Notes under the pieces: model-generated
Seen by the model: the letters and a program-made list of their open reading frames with translations, nothing else
The model's database searches: none
What the model was told of the DNA's origin: nothing
Part shown: positions 1 through 9,084 of the stretch, piece by piece
Numbering within the stretch: position 1 is the first letter of the stretch
Layout: every line of letters begins with the position of its first letter
Translations under genes and position numbers: made by a program
Assembly (NCBI GenBank): GCA_016858145.1
Contig: JAEHOE010000100.1
Span: 310,001 to 374,000 of the forward strand
Source of the DNA: Edaphochlamys debaryana
Taxonomy: Eukaryota; Chlorophyta; Chlorophyceae; Chlamydomonadales
DNA length: 64,000 nt
Direction: 5' to 3'

Positions 1-1634
1 CGCCTCCAAGCCTCAGCGCGTCAGCTCATCCCCAGCGGGCAGCCCGGGGCCCGCTCGTGCAGGGTCTTGTCGCGGTGGTGTTGGGGTGCGGCGTCGTGCT
101 GGCCTTCTCCTGTGCACGGCGTCTCTAGACGCCTCGTAGCTTCCGAACCGCTCGTGGTGTCGCATTGTGGCGCGTCTGCGGCCTGTGATGGTGTGTCTAC
201 TGCCTTGGCGGCGGGAAGGGGGGGCGGTTAACCTGGGTGCGCTGTGTTGCGGGGCGATGCGGGCGGTCTGGCGCCCAGCCACGTGTGTGCAGCCCCGCCT
301 TGCCTGCCTCCCGTCCTTGTGCGGGGGCCCTCCGTTGCGTCCTTGTGCGGGGCGCCCTCCGTTGAGCGCCGCTCTTGTGAGGGTCGTGGTACGGGAGCCG
401 GCGTGCATGGGCAGCGACTTGTCCCCCTGTCCGGAGTGCAGGTCACGACATGACTGTACGACCGCGGTCCCGCGGTGTCGATGCTCGATGTGTGGGGCTT
501 TCATCAGCATCACCTGGTCATAGGTTATTGCCGTTCTTGCTAGTCCAACCTCTCTATCACGCGTCTGCGGCTCACCGCTTAATGCGCGCGCGCCCGTCCA
601 GCTTTAGCGTCTCAGCCCAGTGCGTAAATCAACTGGTGATACACGCTGATATGTACCCAAGCCTCAACCAGAGCGCTCGCTCTGATGCCTCCCAGGGCAA
701 ACGCCTTCGCGCCATCGCAGCCACACACACGCGACGCCTCGTCCGTCGCTGCCCGTAATAGCTGAAGGATCTATCTACTGCTCTGGGGCTAGATAATGGC
801 ACTCGCGCTTGCCAAGCTTGGCTGGCTTGATGGCGCTCTCGCGAGCACGCGGAGTATCGCGCGACTGCGGCAAGCAGCAGCCTGGAGGGTTGGCAAGAGA
901 CAGCGCTGCTCTGGGGTGCAACGGAGTCAGGGCGTTGGCGAAGGGCTTCGCACCCCCCGCCCCCCCAAGCCACGCCCTGGCCTTGCGCCTTGGGCCTCCC
1001 GGGTGGTGCCTCGCGGCAGCGAGCTTCCGTTAGGGGTGTGGTCCAGGTGGGTGAGGCGCGAGCGGCAGGGACACGCGCAGCTGTGTGCGGTGTGCAGCTC
1101 AGCGGCCCGGGGCATTACGCTGAAGACGGCTGAGGCCGTGGCGGGGCCAGACGCTGGGGCGCCGCGGCTCCTTGAGGAGCCTCGTGCTCTGGCCCCACGC
1201 CCGGCTCTAGCCCCACACCCGGCTCAAGGGATCACGCTCCCTCTCATCCTCGCCCAGCCGCAGCGGTTCCTGGGCCTTGCCTGAACGCAGCGTGGGCGGT
1301 GGAGCGGGCTCCCCACGCAGCTTGGGGGAGCAGAGGCAGCTTGGCTGTCTGGCCTTGACGGGACCAAGCGGCGTGGTCCGTGCAGGGCGTGCTTTGATCT
1401 GCTGTCAAGGGCGGACAAGCTGGTGGTGTACAGCCTCCGGGTGGGGGTGCAGAGGGCGTGCCTGCTGCTGGAGACGGCGGGGCAGCCCAGCCGAGCGCGG
1501 GTACCGGGTACCGGCACACGGCAGCTTGCGCAGCGGTTCGGGGCGCCACGACATGCAGCAGCGGTGGGCGCCGCCACGGGATACTGTACTCACAGCATAG
1601 GGATCTGGCGTCGCGGCCGGGGTGTGCGCTCGCA
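1..1634. repeat. Satellite unit 1 (~1,634 bp tandem repeat)
   Basis: Positions 1 onward recur from 1,635 with near identity: the same words occur 1,634 bp apart, with a few substitutions and one 6-bp insertion near 2,605 in the second copy. The unit contains open frames on both strands, but they are shadow frames of GC-rich DNA. No protein family, intron pattern or codon bias supports a gene. The window begins inside the array, so the true unit boundary is unknown. It could be a subtelomeric or pericentromeric satellite; nothing here decides which. Confidence 0.9.
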
Positions 1635-3058
1635 CGCCCCCAAGCCTCAGCGCGTCAGCTCATCCCCAGCGGGCAGCCCGGGGCCCGCTCGTGCAGGGTC
1701 TTGTCGCGGTGGTGTTGGGGTGCGGCGTCGTGCTGGCCTTCTCCTGTGCACGGCGTCTCTAGACGCCTCGTAGCTTCCGAACCGCTCGTGGTGTCGCATT
1801 GTGGCGCGTCTGCGGCCTGTGATGGTGTGTCTACTGCCTTGGCGGCGGGAAGGGGGGGCGGTTAACCTGGGTGCGCTGTGTTGCAGGGCGATGCGGGCGG
1901 TCTGGCGCCGAGCCACGTGTGTGCAGCCCCGCCTTGCCTGCCTCCCGTCCTTGTGCGGGGGCCCTCCGTTGCGTCCTTGTGCGGGGCGCCCTCCGTTGAG
2001 CGCCGCTCTTGTGAGGGTCGTGGTACGGGAGCCGGCGTGCATGGGCAGCGACTTGTCCCCCTGTCCGGAGTGCAGGTCACGACATGACTGTACGACCGCG
2101 GTCCCGCGGTGTCGATGCTCGATGTGTGGGGCTTTCATCAGCATCACCTGGTCATAGGTTATTGCCGTTCTTGCTAGTCCAACCTCTCTATCACGCGTCT
2201 GCGGCTCACCGCTTAATGCGCGCGCGCCCGTCCAGCTTTAGCGTCTCAGCCCAGTGCGTAAATCAACTGGTGATACACGCTGATATGTACCCAAGCCTCA
2301 ACCAGAGCGCTCGCTCTGATGCCTCCCAGGGCAAACGCCTTCGCGCCATCGCAGCCACACACACGCGACGCCTCGTCCGTCGCTGCCCGTAATAGCTGAA
2401 GGATCTATCTACTGCTCTGGGGCTAGATAATGGCACTCGCGCTTGCCAAGCTTGGCTGGCTTGATGGCGCTCTCGCGAGCACGCGGAGTATCGCGCGACT
2501 GCGGCAAGCAGCAGCCTGGAGGGTTGCCAAGAGACAGCGCTGCTCTGGGGTGCAACGGAGTCAGGGCGTTGGCGAAGGGCTTCGCACCCCCCGCCCCCCC
2601 AAGCCACGCCCACGCCCTGGCCTTGCGCCTTGGGCCTCCCGGGTGGTGCCTCGCGGCAGCGAGCTTCCGTTAGGGGTGTGGTCCAGGTGGGTGAGGCGCG
2701 AGCGGCAGGGACACGCGCAGCTGTGTGCGGTGTGCAGCTCAGCGGCCCGGGGCATTACGCTGAAGACGGCTGAGGCCGTGGCGGGGCCAGACGCTGGGGC
2801 GCCGCGGCTCCTTGAGGAGCCTCGTGCTCTGGCCCCACGCCCGGCTCTAGCCCCACACCCGGCTCAAGGGATCACGCTCCCTCTCATCCTCGCCTAGCCG
2901 CAGCGGTCCCTGGGCCTTGCCTGAACGCAGCGTGGGCGGTGGAGCGGGCTCCCCACGCAGCTTGGGGGAGCAGAGGCAGCTTGGCTGTCTGGCCTTGACG
3001 GGACCAAGCGGCGTGGTCCGTGCAGGGCGTGCTTTGATCTGCTGTCAAGGGCGGACAA
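1635..3058. repeat. Satellite unit 2, left part, interrupted by retroelement
   Basis: Second copy of the 1.63-kb unit. It runs in register with unit 1 until GCGGACAA at 3,051-3,058, where the retroelement begins. The rest of this unit resumes at 17,517 on the far side of the element. Unit 1 keeps the uninterrupted target (GCGGACAAGCTGG at 1,411-1,423) and so serves as an empty-site reference. Confidence 0.9.
3055..3058. other. Target site duplication, left copy (ACAA)
   Basis: ACAA precedes the element here and follows it at 17,517-17,520. The empty site in unit 1 (1,415-1,418) has one ACAA, so the 4 bp were duplicated on insertion. A 4-5 bp duplication is typical of DDE integrases of Ty3/gypsy elements. 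Confidence 0.75.
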
Positions 3059-3498
3059 TGACAGAGCACGGTACCGTCACTGTCACAGTATGGTTGCCGG
3101 TTGGGAGTTGAGGTAGGTTGCTGGAGGTTTGTGGTTGGTCTGCTGGTTTGTGCCGGAGGGTGTGTCTAGGGTCGTGACTAGGGTTGTGACACCAGGGTTT
3201 GCCTCGTGGGACACGTGGCATGAGCACCTGAGGTACGGCAATGAGCCCTTCCGATCGGGGGGACTTAGGCAAACGCCCAGCTTCCGACTGGCAAGTCGGA
3301 AGCACTACTTGCTGCGGATCTACTCGGCTGTGACTGTAACTACTAGAGTGTTGCTGCTCTGCTGCCTCTAGCGCCTGCGGCGCAGTCTCTGTGCCATCCG
3401 ACGACTTCCCGAGGAGCCTTCGCTCGACCCAGCCGCTGAGCCTCGGCGCTGGTCCTAGAAGTGAGCCCAGGCACCGCCTGCGTCTTTGCTCGCCGATT
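3059..3498 (+). repeat. Terminal repeat A1 (5' repeat, 440 bp)
   Basis: Starts TGACAGAGCACGG and matches 17,027-17,466 over its full 440 bp with a single difference seen (aggcAaacg versus aggcGaacg). Unlike a normal 5' LTR, it lacks the 50-bp B segment that follows the 3' copy and passes directly into the internal region at 3,499. It contains TGTAA at 3,335-3,339, the usual green-algal polyadenylation word. Confidence 0.9.
3335..3339 (+). promoter_or_regulatory. TGTAA polyadenylation word in A1
   Basis: TGTAA is the common nuclear polyadenylation signal of volvocine algae. It lies in repeat A1 and again in A2 at 17,303-17,307, where it could end the genomic transcript. Confidence 0.4.
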
Positions 3499-4391
3499 TG
3501 CTTCCGACTTCTCTTTCGTCCGCTGGCGCCGCGCGCTACGGACTCCCAGACTCGATCGCTCCGGGCTCCGCCCCGCGCTGCGATCTGGCTTCCAAGGAGT
3601 CTTCTAGGAAGTCTAAGCAACAGACTGCGTCTGGTGCTGATAGGCGTGGGCCCGCGGCCGCACCTCTGCCGATTCCTCAGCTCACGCCCGTGTCCACGAC
3701 CGCGAGTCGAGCTGCGGCGCGCGAGCTCCGTAGACAAGAGAAGCAGGAGGCTAACCTCCCTATTGATCGTTTGGCTGCTCTGCTGAACGCCCGAAACGCA
3801 GGTACTCCCATACGCTCGGCACCTGCAAGCCCAACTCGCGGACGAGGCCTCGCTGACCCGCGATCGGCTACGACTGCTCTTCGCGGCAACCCGCTATTTG
3901 AGCAAGACCCCACCGGCTCCGCCGGTGCTGGGCCGTCGAACTCCGGAGGCTCCGGTGAGCTTCAACATCGTCGCGCGCCTTCGGCCGACCTCACGACTGA
4001 GCCAACCCGCAACGACGTTGCAGGTCCTTCTGGCTCCAACTCCGGTGGCAACGCTGCTGGAGCGTCTTCGGGACCGGGCCCCGCCCGCGTTCCCTCTCCG
4101 CCTGCCCCGCAGCCCTCGGCTGCGGGGGCCCTACCTGCACTTGCCGAGGAGCTGGGGCATCGCCTGCCGGCACCACCCAACGCGCCTGGTGAGCAGCAAG
4201 ACCTCGGCCCGGGCCCCGCCCCGGCCGATCAAGCACAGCACCCCCAGCCTGCGGCTGAGGGGGCCCTAGGCTTAGCACCTGCTGAGGGGGACGGCGGAGG
4301 CCTTCCGCTTCCCGCCCCGGCGCTGCCTGCGCCGGCGCCTGCTGCTCAGCTAGCTCCCCGGGCTCCGCCCAGGAGGAGTGAAGACGAAGAC

Positions 4392-7300
4392 ATGGGCGAC
4401 CGCAACTGCCCCAGCTTCGATGCTAAGCCCACTTCCCTTCCTGCCTTCCTGCAGTCCGCTCGCCTGTTCGTCAAGCAGTGGGCCATGAGCGACCGAGGCG
4501 ACAACAAGGCCCTGATTGCCGAGCTCATCCTCGCCGGCATGGCCGGGGGGCTCACCAAGGATGGGGGCAACAACCTCAACTTGGTCGTGCAAGGCTGGTG
4601 CGCGACCGAGGGCGCCGAGGCCCTGGCCGAGCACAAGGACAAGTGGACCCTGCTCCACGCCGGTGACGCCAATCCCCCCGAGTACAAGGGCCAGGCCAAG
4701 CTCCCTGACCTCAAGCTCGACGCCTGCGAGTACCTGCTGGAGGCCCTGGCCAAGAAGTTCGGCCGCGAGGACCCCACGTCCAAGAAGAGCTACGACACCT
4801 TCGGCGTCGAGCCCCTCGAGGACCCCATGACGGCGGGCGCTCGCTTCCTCTCCATCGTCAGGCCCATCAGCGAGGCCAGCATCTCGAGGCGCGTCCGCAC
4901 CGAGCGCTGGCTCCGGGCCGTCATGGAGTCGCACTGGGTCAAGGCCAGCTTCATGAACGACACCATCAAGGTCAGCTACCTGGGCAAGGAGGACAGCGAC
5001 CCCACCGCCTGGGACCTCGCCAAGGCCATCGTCCGCTGCCACGAGATCTACAGTGCCTTCCGGATCGAGCAGGAGGTGGCCGACAGCAAGGTCAAGGACC
5101 CCAAGAAGGTCAAGGCGTTCGCCACGTCCGCTGGCCCCGTCTCCGAGAGCACCAGCGCCCCCGGCGTGGGCTCGGCCGACATCGCCCGCCTCTCGTTGCA
5201 GATCGAGCGCATGGCCAACAGCGTCTCGGCTCTGGCCACGCACTCCGGTCGCCAGGTCAACGGCAGGGGCTACGGCGGCCAGACGGGCGGGCGCCAGCAG
5301 CAGCAGCAGTCGAGCGGCGGCACCAAGCCCCGCTGGCCCAAGGCGGAGCCCGGCCCCGCCACCGGCTCCACGGGTGACTGCTCCTTCTGCAACGCCAAGC
5401 ACCACTCGGTGGACTTATGCACGGCCAACGCCAAGGCCGGCAACCTGACCGCGCTGCCCGGCCACCCCAAGTCCATCAACATGGACAACGCCTGGGCGGA
5501 GCTGGTCCGCAAGAAGCCGGAGTACTCGGCGCTGCTCTCGGCGCCGCGCCAGCAGCAACCGCAGGGCGACCGCCCCCGCAGGCAGGACTACGTCAAGCCC
5601 AAGGACAACAACCGAGGCAAGGGCAACCCGCAGCACGCGGCCTACGCTGCAGAGGCCTCGCCGTACCTGCAGTCCCAGGCTCCGCCTGCGGCGCTGCACT
5701 ACGGCCAGGGTCCCGTGTCCTACGGCTACGGCTACGGCTACTCCACGCCGCCGCCCTCGTCGTACGGCCACAGCTACGGCTACGGCCAGGGCCCTCAGGC
5801 TCCGCCTGCAGGTGCCTTCGCGTCCTCGGCCTCCTTCCGGGCACCGGCGGCCCCGCCGCCCGGTGTGCCGCCGCCACCGTCCTGGCCCATGGGCTACGGG
5901 GCTCCGCCCTTCTCGCACCCACCGCCATCCTCGTACGCGCCGAGCGAGGCCTCCGCTCTGCACACGGACGTCCTCTCGGTGGCCCAGCACCCGTACAACA
6001 GTATGTTCGTCACGTACGTGGAGTACGGCACCCCCGGCGCAGCCCTGGCCACGTCGGCTTCGGTCTTCCAGCTGGGGGGGGGTATGAGCGCGTGCAACAG
6101 CGTCGGCAGCTTCGCCAGCAAGGAGACCAGCCCCGCCGTGTCCCCGACTGGGCCGCCAACGCCAATCCAGGGCCAGACCGTGTGGCCGCCGCAGGCCTCC
6201 TCGGCCGCGGCCTTCAACACCACCAAGGAGCCCATGCCGGCCTGCTTCCGGCAGCTGCCCCCCGGGCCGCTGCCCAGCTCCATGCGCCTGCCGCCCGTGG
6301 AGCAGGTCTCCTTCTCGCACATGAAGGACGGCAGCTCTAACGTCCGCTTCGGCCCCATGGCGCCGGGCAAGACGGCTGCGGCGCTCGAGATCCTGGGCAA
6401 GATGATGGCCGAACTGTTGGATCTGCTCAAGACCCCCGAGCTGGCGCCCGAGGCCTCCGCCCTCGCCTGCTCATCCACGGCCGCCACCGCCGGCTCCAAG
6501 ATGGAGGAGATCAAGCAGTACCTGAAGAGCGAGCTCGCCAGCTGCCTCCACTACGTCGACAACAGCGACCCCAAGCGCTGCGCTGGCCTGCTCAAGGCCA
6601 ACGGCACCCTGATCTTCCCTCCCGGCATCGGGCCAGACACCATGTGCAACACGGTGGGCCTGATGATTCAGAGCTTGTACGAGAGCCTCGGCGTCAAGCT
6701 GGAGCCCTGTAACGCCGGCGTCAAGTCCCTGCGCCAGAGCAGCCGACCCCTCGGCATCGCCCGCGTGTGGAACGTCATCACGCCTGGCACCGCGTCCGAG
6801 CTGCGCGTCTGCGGGGACTTCCTGGTCGTCCCCGACGAGTGGGCGGCCGGCCTCTTCACCATGCTGTGGGGCGGGCCACTCTTCCACCAGTGCGGCATGC
6901 TGTACGACTACTACCCGCGCCCGCACCTCCGCTTCCGCTCCGGGCTGCACCAGGGCGACGAGACCATCGACGGCCACGTGGCGCTGGTCCCGGCTCCGCC
7001 GGTGCTGGAGAAGGTGGCAGCCTCGCTCCGCGCCTGCTGTGCCACGGCCCTGCTGCCCTCCGAGCCCCCGTCACCGCTGGTGGACGAGGCCAAGGCCCAG
7101 CTCAAGACCGTCTCCGTGCACATCCCCACCAGGCAGTTCGATCCCAGCGACTACGCTCACCCGCTGACGTCTTCGCTAGGGCTGAGCGACCGCCGCATCC
7201 GCATTTGGGACTGGAGCCCCTCTGACGGCGCCAGCGTGGCCCTCGCCACCAGTGTCAACACGGCGGAGGAGATGGTCGAGGAGGAGATGCTTGTGTACGA

Positions 7301-7781
7301 GGACGAGGAGCTGGCAGAGGCTGACGCGCGTGGGGAGCTACCTGAGCCCCAACTCGAGGAGGTGGAGCCGCACCACGCCCAAGCGCCGACGTCGGCCGCC
7401 TCGGCTCCGCCGAGGGGAGGCCCCAAGATCCAAGCGCTGGCCACGCACGATCACCTGCGGCGGCCCGCCTCGTCCCGAGAGGAAGGGCGCCAGTCCAGCC
7501 GTGGCCGCTCCCGTTCACGTGACCGAGGTGCCGAGAGTCGAGGCCGTGATCACGAGCGCGAGCGTTCAGGTGACCGCCAACCCCGCCGTAGCGGCAGTGG
7601 TGGAGCTGGCAGCCGCAGACCTTCGGGCTCTCCGCAGAGGTCCCGCAGTCGATCCCCTGGGACGCCTGGACGGCTCTCAGGCTCGCGCCGCCCCTGCACA
7701 CTCTGCAACTGTCTGCGTGAGGCGACGAAGCTGCAGGCTTACCGAGATCTGGCCGTCTTCCCCGGTCACGAGAACTACTGA
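4392..7781 (+). CDS. Gag-like polyprotein with CCHC zinc knuckle
   Basis: Probable capsid/nucleocapsid protein of the retroelement. The frame is open from 3,486, but the first in-frame AUG is at 4,392 (MGDRNCPSFDAKPTSL), so the preceding ~300 A/P/R-rich codons may be leader rather than protein. The first ~200 residues after the AUG form a compact, charged, capsid-like region. About 330 residues in is a C-x2-C-x4-H-x4-C knuckle (CSFCNAKHHSVDLC, ~5,390), followed by a Y/G/P-rich stretch with YGYGYG runs. A second folded region (~6,350-7,250) has no recognised family. The C-terminus is an acidic run and then an RS/RD-rich tail. It stops at TGA 7,779-7,781; related coding continues in another frame, so the stop may be a frame break. 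Confidence 0.7.
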   Translation: MGDRNCPSFDAKPTSLPAFLQSARLFVKQWAMSDRGDNKALIAELILAGMAGGLTKDGGNNLNLVVQGWCATEGAEALAEHKDKWTLLHAGDANPPEYKGQAKLPDLKLDACEYLLEALAKKFGREDPTSKKSYDTFGVEPLEDPMTAGARFLSIVRPISEASISRRVRTERWLRAVMESHWVKASFMNDTIKVSYLGKEDSDPTAWDLAKAIVRCHEIYSAFRIEQEVADSKVKDPKKVKAFATSAGPVSESTSAPGVGSADIARLSLQIERMANSVSALATHSGRQVNGRGYGGQTGGRQQQQQSSGGTKPRWPKAEPGPATGSTGDCSFCNAKHHSVDLCTANAKAGNLTALPGHPKSINMDNAWAELVRKKPEYSALLSAPRQQQPQGDRPRRQDYVKPKDNNRGKGNPQHAAYAAEASPYLQSQAPPAALHYGQGPVSYGYGYGYSTPPPSSYGHSYGYGQGPQAPPAGAFASSASFRAPAAPPPGVPPPPSWPMGYGAPPFSHPPPSSYAPSEASALHTDVLSVAQHPYNSMFVTYVEYGTPGAALATSASVFQLGGGMSACNSVGSFASKETSPAVSPTGPPTPIQGQTVWPPQASSAAAFNTTKEPMPACFRQLPPGPLPSSMRLPPVEQVSFSHMKDGSSNVRFGPMAPGKTAAALEILGKMMAELLDLLKTPELAPEASALACSSTAATAGSKMEEIKQYLKSELASCLHYVDNSDPKRCAGLLKANGTLIFPPGIGPDTMCNTVGLMIQSLYESLGVKLEPCNAGVKSLRQSSRPLGIARVWNVITPGTASELRVCGDFLVVPDEWAAGLFTMLWGGPLFHQCGMLYDYYPRPHLRFRSGLHQGDETIDGHVALVPAPPVLEKVAASLRACCATALLPSEPPSPLVDEAKAQLKTVSVHIPTRQFDPSDYAHPLTSSLGLSDRRIRIWDWSPSDGASVALATSVNTAEEMVEEEMLVYEDEELAEADARGELPEPQLEEVEPHHAQAPTSAASAPPRGGPKIQALATHDHLRRPASSREEGRQSSRGRSRSRDRGAESRGRDHERERSGDRQPRRSGSGGAGSRRPSGSPQRSRSRSPGTPGRLSGSRRPCTLCNCLREATKLQAYRDLAVFPGHENY

Positions 7782-8440
7782 GGTGCCGGCCCCCGGCTCG
7801 GCAACCCGCTGCGCTACCCACCTTGGTCGCGGCACAGCCAGGACTACTGCCTGCTGCACGCTTTGCTGGGCGGACCCACGCTGCTACGGTGGACCCCAGA
7901 GCTGCAGGACTCGCTCGGCAGCCTGGACATCAAGGGCTTCTTCCAGCCCATCAACGAGGTCGATCTGCAACCGTGGCCCGAGGACCTGCCTGCTCTCCCC
8001 CTGGCCAAGTCATACGACCGAGGTGACAAGCAGCTTCGCCACGAGTGCCAGTGGATGGAGGAGGTGCTAGCGCGCATGGGCCCCGATCTAGATCACCCCA
8101 ACGTCTCCGTCTACCGTCAGAGTGAGCGCCACGTCCACTCCAGTACCTACTTCATCGGTGCGTACATCGACTGGTGCTGCAAGCTCAGGGACTGGCTCGC
8201 CTTCAAAGGGCAAACCATCGGCTGGCGGGAGCAGCGACCGCTCCCGGCACCTCAGCCTGCCCCACCTCCGCCGCGCCAGGAGCGCAGCCGGCCCTCTAAG
8301 GCGCCCGCTACCGCAGCCGCCGGGCCCTCGACCTCAACGGCACCTCGGCCCAACACCGCGGCGGCGGGTCCCAGCGGCAGCGCCCAGGCGCGCAACCGAG
8401 AGGCGCTCAAGGCTGGCGCCCAGGCCCCGCCTGCAGTGTA
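7782..8440 (+). pseudogene. Gag-pol junction region, frame-shifted coding remnant
   Basis: The frame containing 7,863-8,440 reads as protein-like sequence (LDIKGFFQPINEVDL, then SVYRQSERHVHSSTYF, then a P/A-rich linker) with no AUG of its own. It begins after the gag stop in another frame, so it looks like the continuation of gag or the start of pol after a frameshift. No domain is recognised. A programmed shift cannot be excluded without an intact copy. Confidence 0.4.
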
Positions 8441-8691
8441 CGTGAGGCGCATGAGCAAGGGCACCAGGGCGAGGAGAAGACTCACAGTATCCTCAAGGAG
8501 CGCTTCTGGTGGCCCGGCATGGGGAAGGCGGTGGAGACCTGCCTGCGGGAGTGCAAGGAGTGCGCCAGCAATCAGAACAAGCTGTTGCGCCACCCGCGCC
8601 TGCGACCGCTACCGGTGGTCCCCATCATGGACACATTACGAGAGCTGCGCAAACGAAGTTCAGCTCAGTACAGCGCAATTCAATCAAACAA
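8432..8691 (+). pseudogene. Stray integrase HHCC zinc-binding remnant
   Basis: In the frame of the ATG at 8,519, read upstream to about 8,432, the translation contains HEQGHQGEEKTH followed by ILKERFWWPGMGK and then CLRECKECASN. This is a complete H-x3-H...C-x2-C integrase N-terminal zinc finger of the Ty3/gypsy type, including the FWWPGM signature and a trailing PLPVVP. The element has its own integrase zinc finger at ~14,540-14,665, so this one is extra and out of place. It overlaps the start of the following long frame in a different register. It probably derives from another gypsy element by nested insertion or template switching. Confidence 0.7.
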
Positions 8692-9084
8692 ACCGACAAC
8701 CGGAAACTGCGCACCGGCTCACCGGCTCTGGGGTCATGGCTGGGCGCGACTAAGGGCGCCGGAGGCAGTGCGAGGTCGCACTGGTCCTGGTCCGGGTCCG
8801 CTCGGTGCTCCTCAGCCAATCAGCGCCAAGCGACCGCGACTCCCGCGACTCGGGCTCCGCCCGCAACCCCGGAGGCGGCAGCTCCTGCTGGCCAAGGCCC
8901 GCGTCCCGCGGGGGCGAAGCCCGTACCCAAAGCCCCGGTGCTAACTGCGGCTCTGGCGTCGCGGTACCCTTACCTGCCGCCACCGCTGCCTGCCCCAGCA
9001 GTCCGTGAGGCCCTCGTGCCTCCACAACCGGCCGAGCAACCTGGTTCGGACCCTCAAGCTCTGCCGGCCAGCCAGCAGGCCTAC

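Noticed and set aside
13..513. Open frame of 166 codons on the minus strand, repeated at 1,647-2,147
   Set aside because: It is conserved only because the 1.63-kb satellite unit is duplicated. Overlapping frames on the other strand are equally open, unit 3 deletes part of it, and it shows no domain.
4350..6320. Long minus-strand frames opposite the gag-like gene
   Set aside because: Mirror frames produced by strong GC3 bias of the plus-strand coding sequence; no family resemblance.
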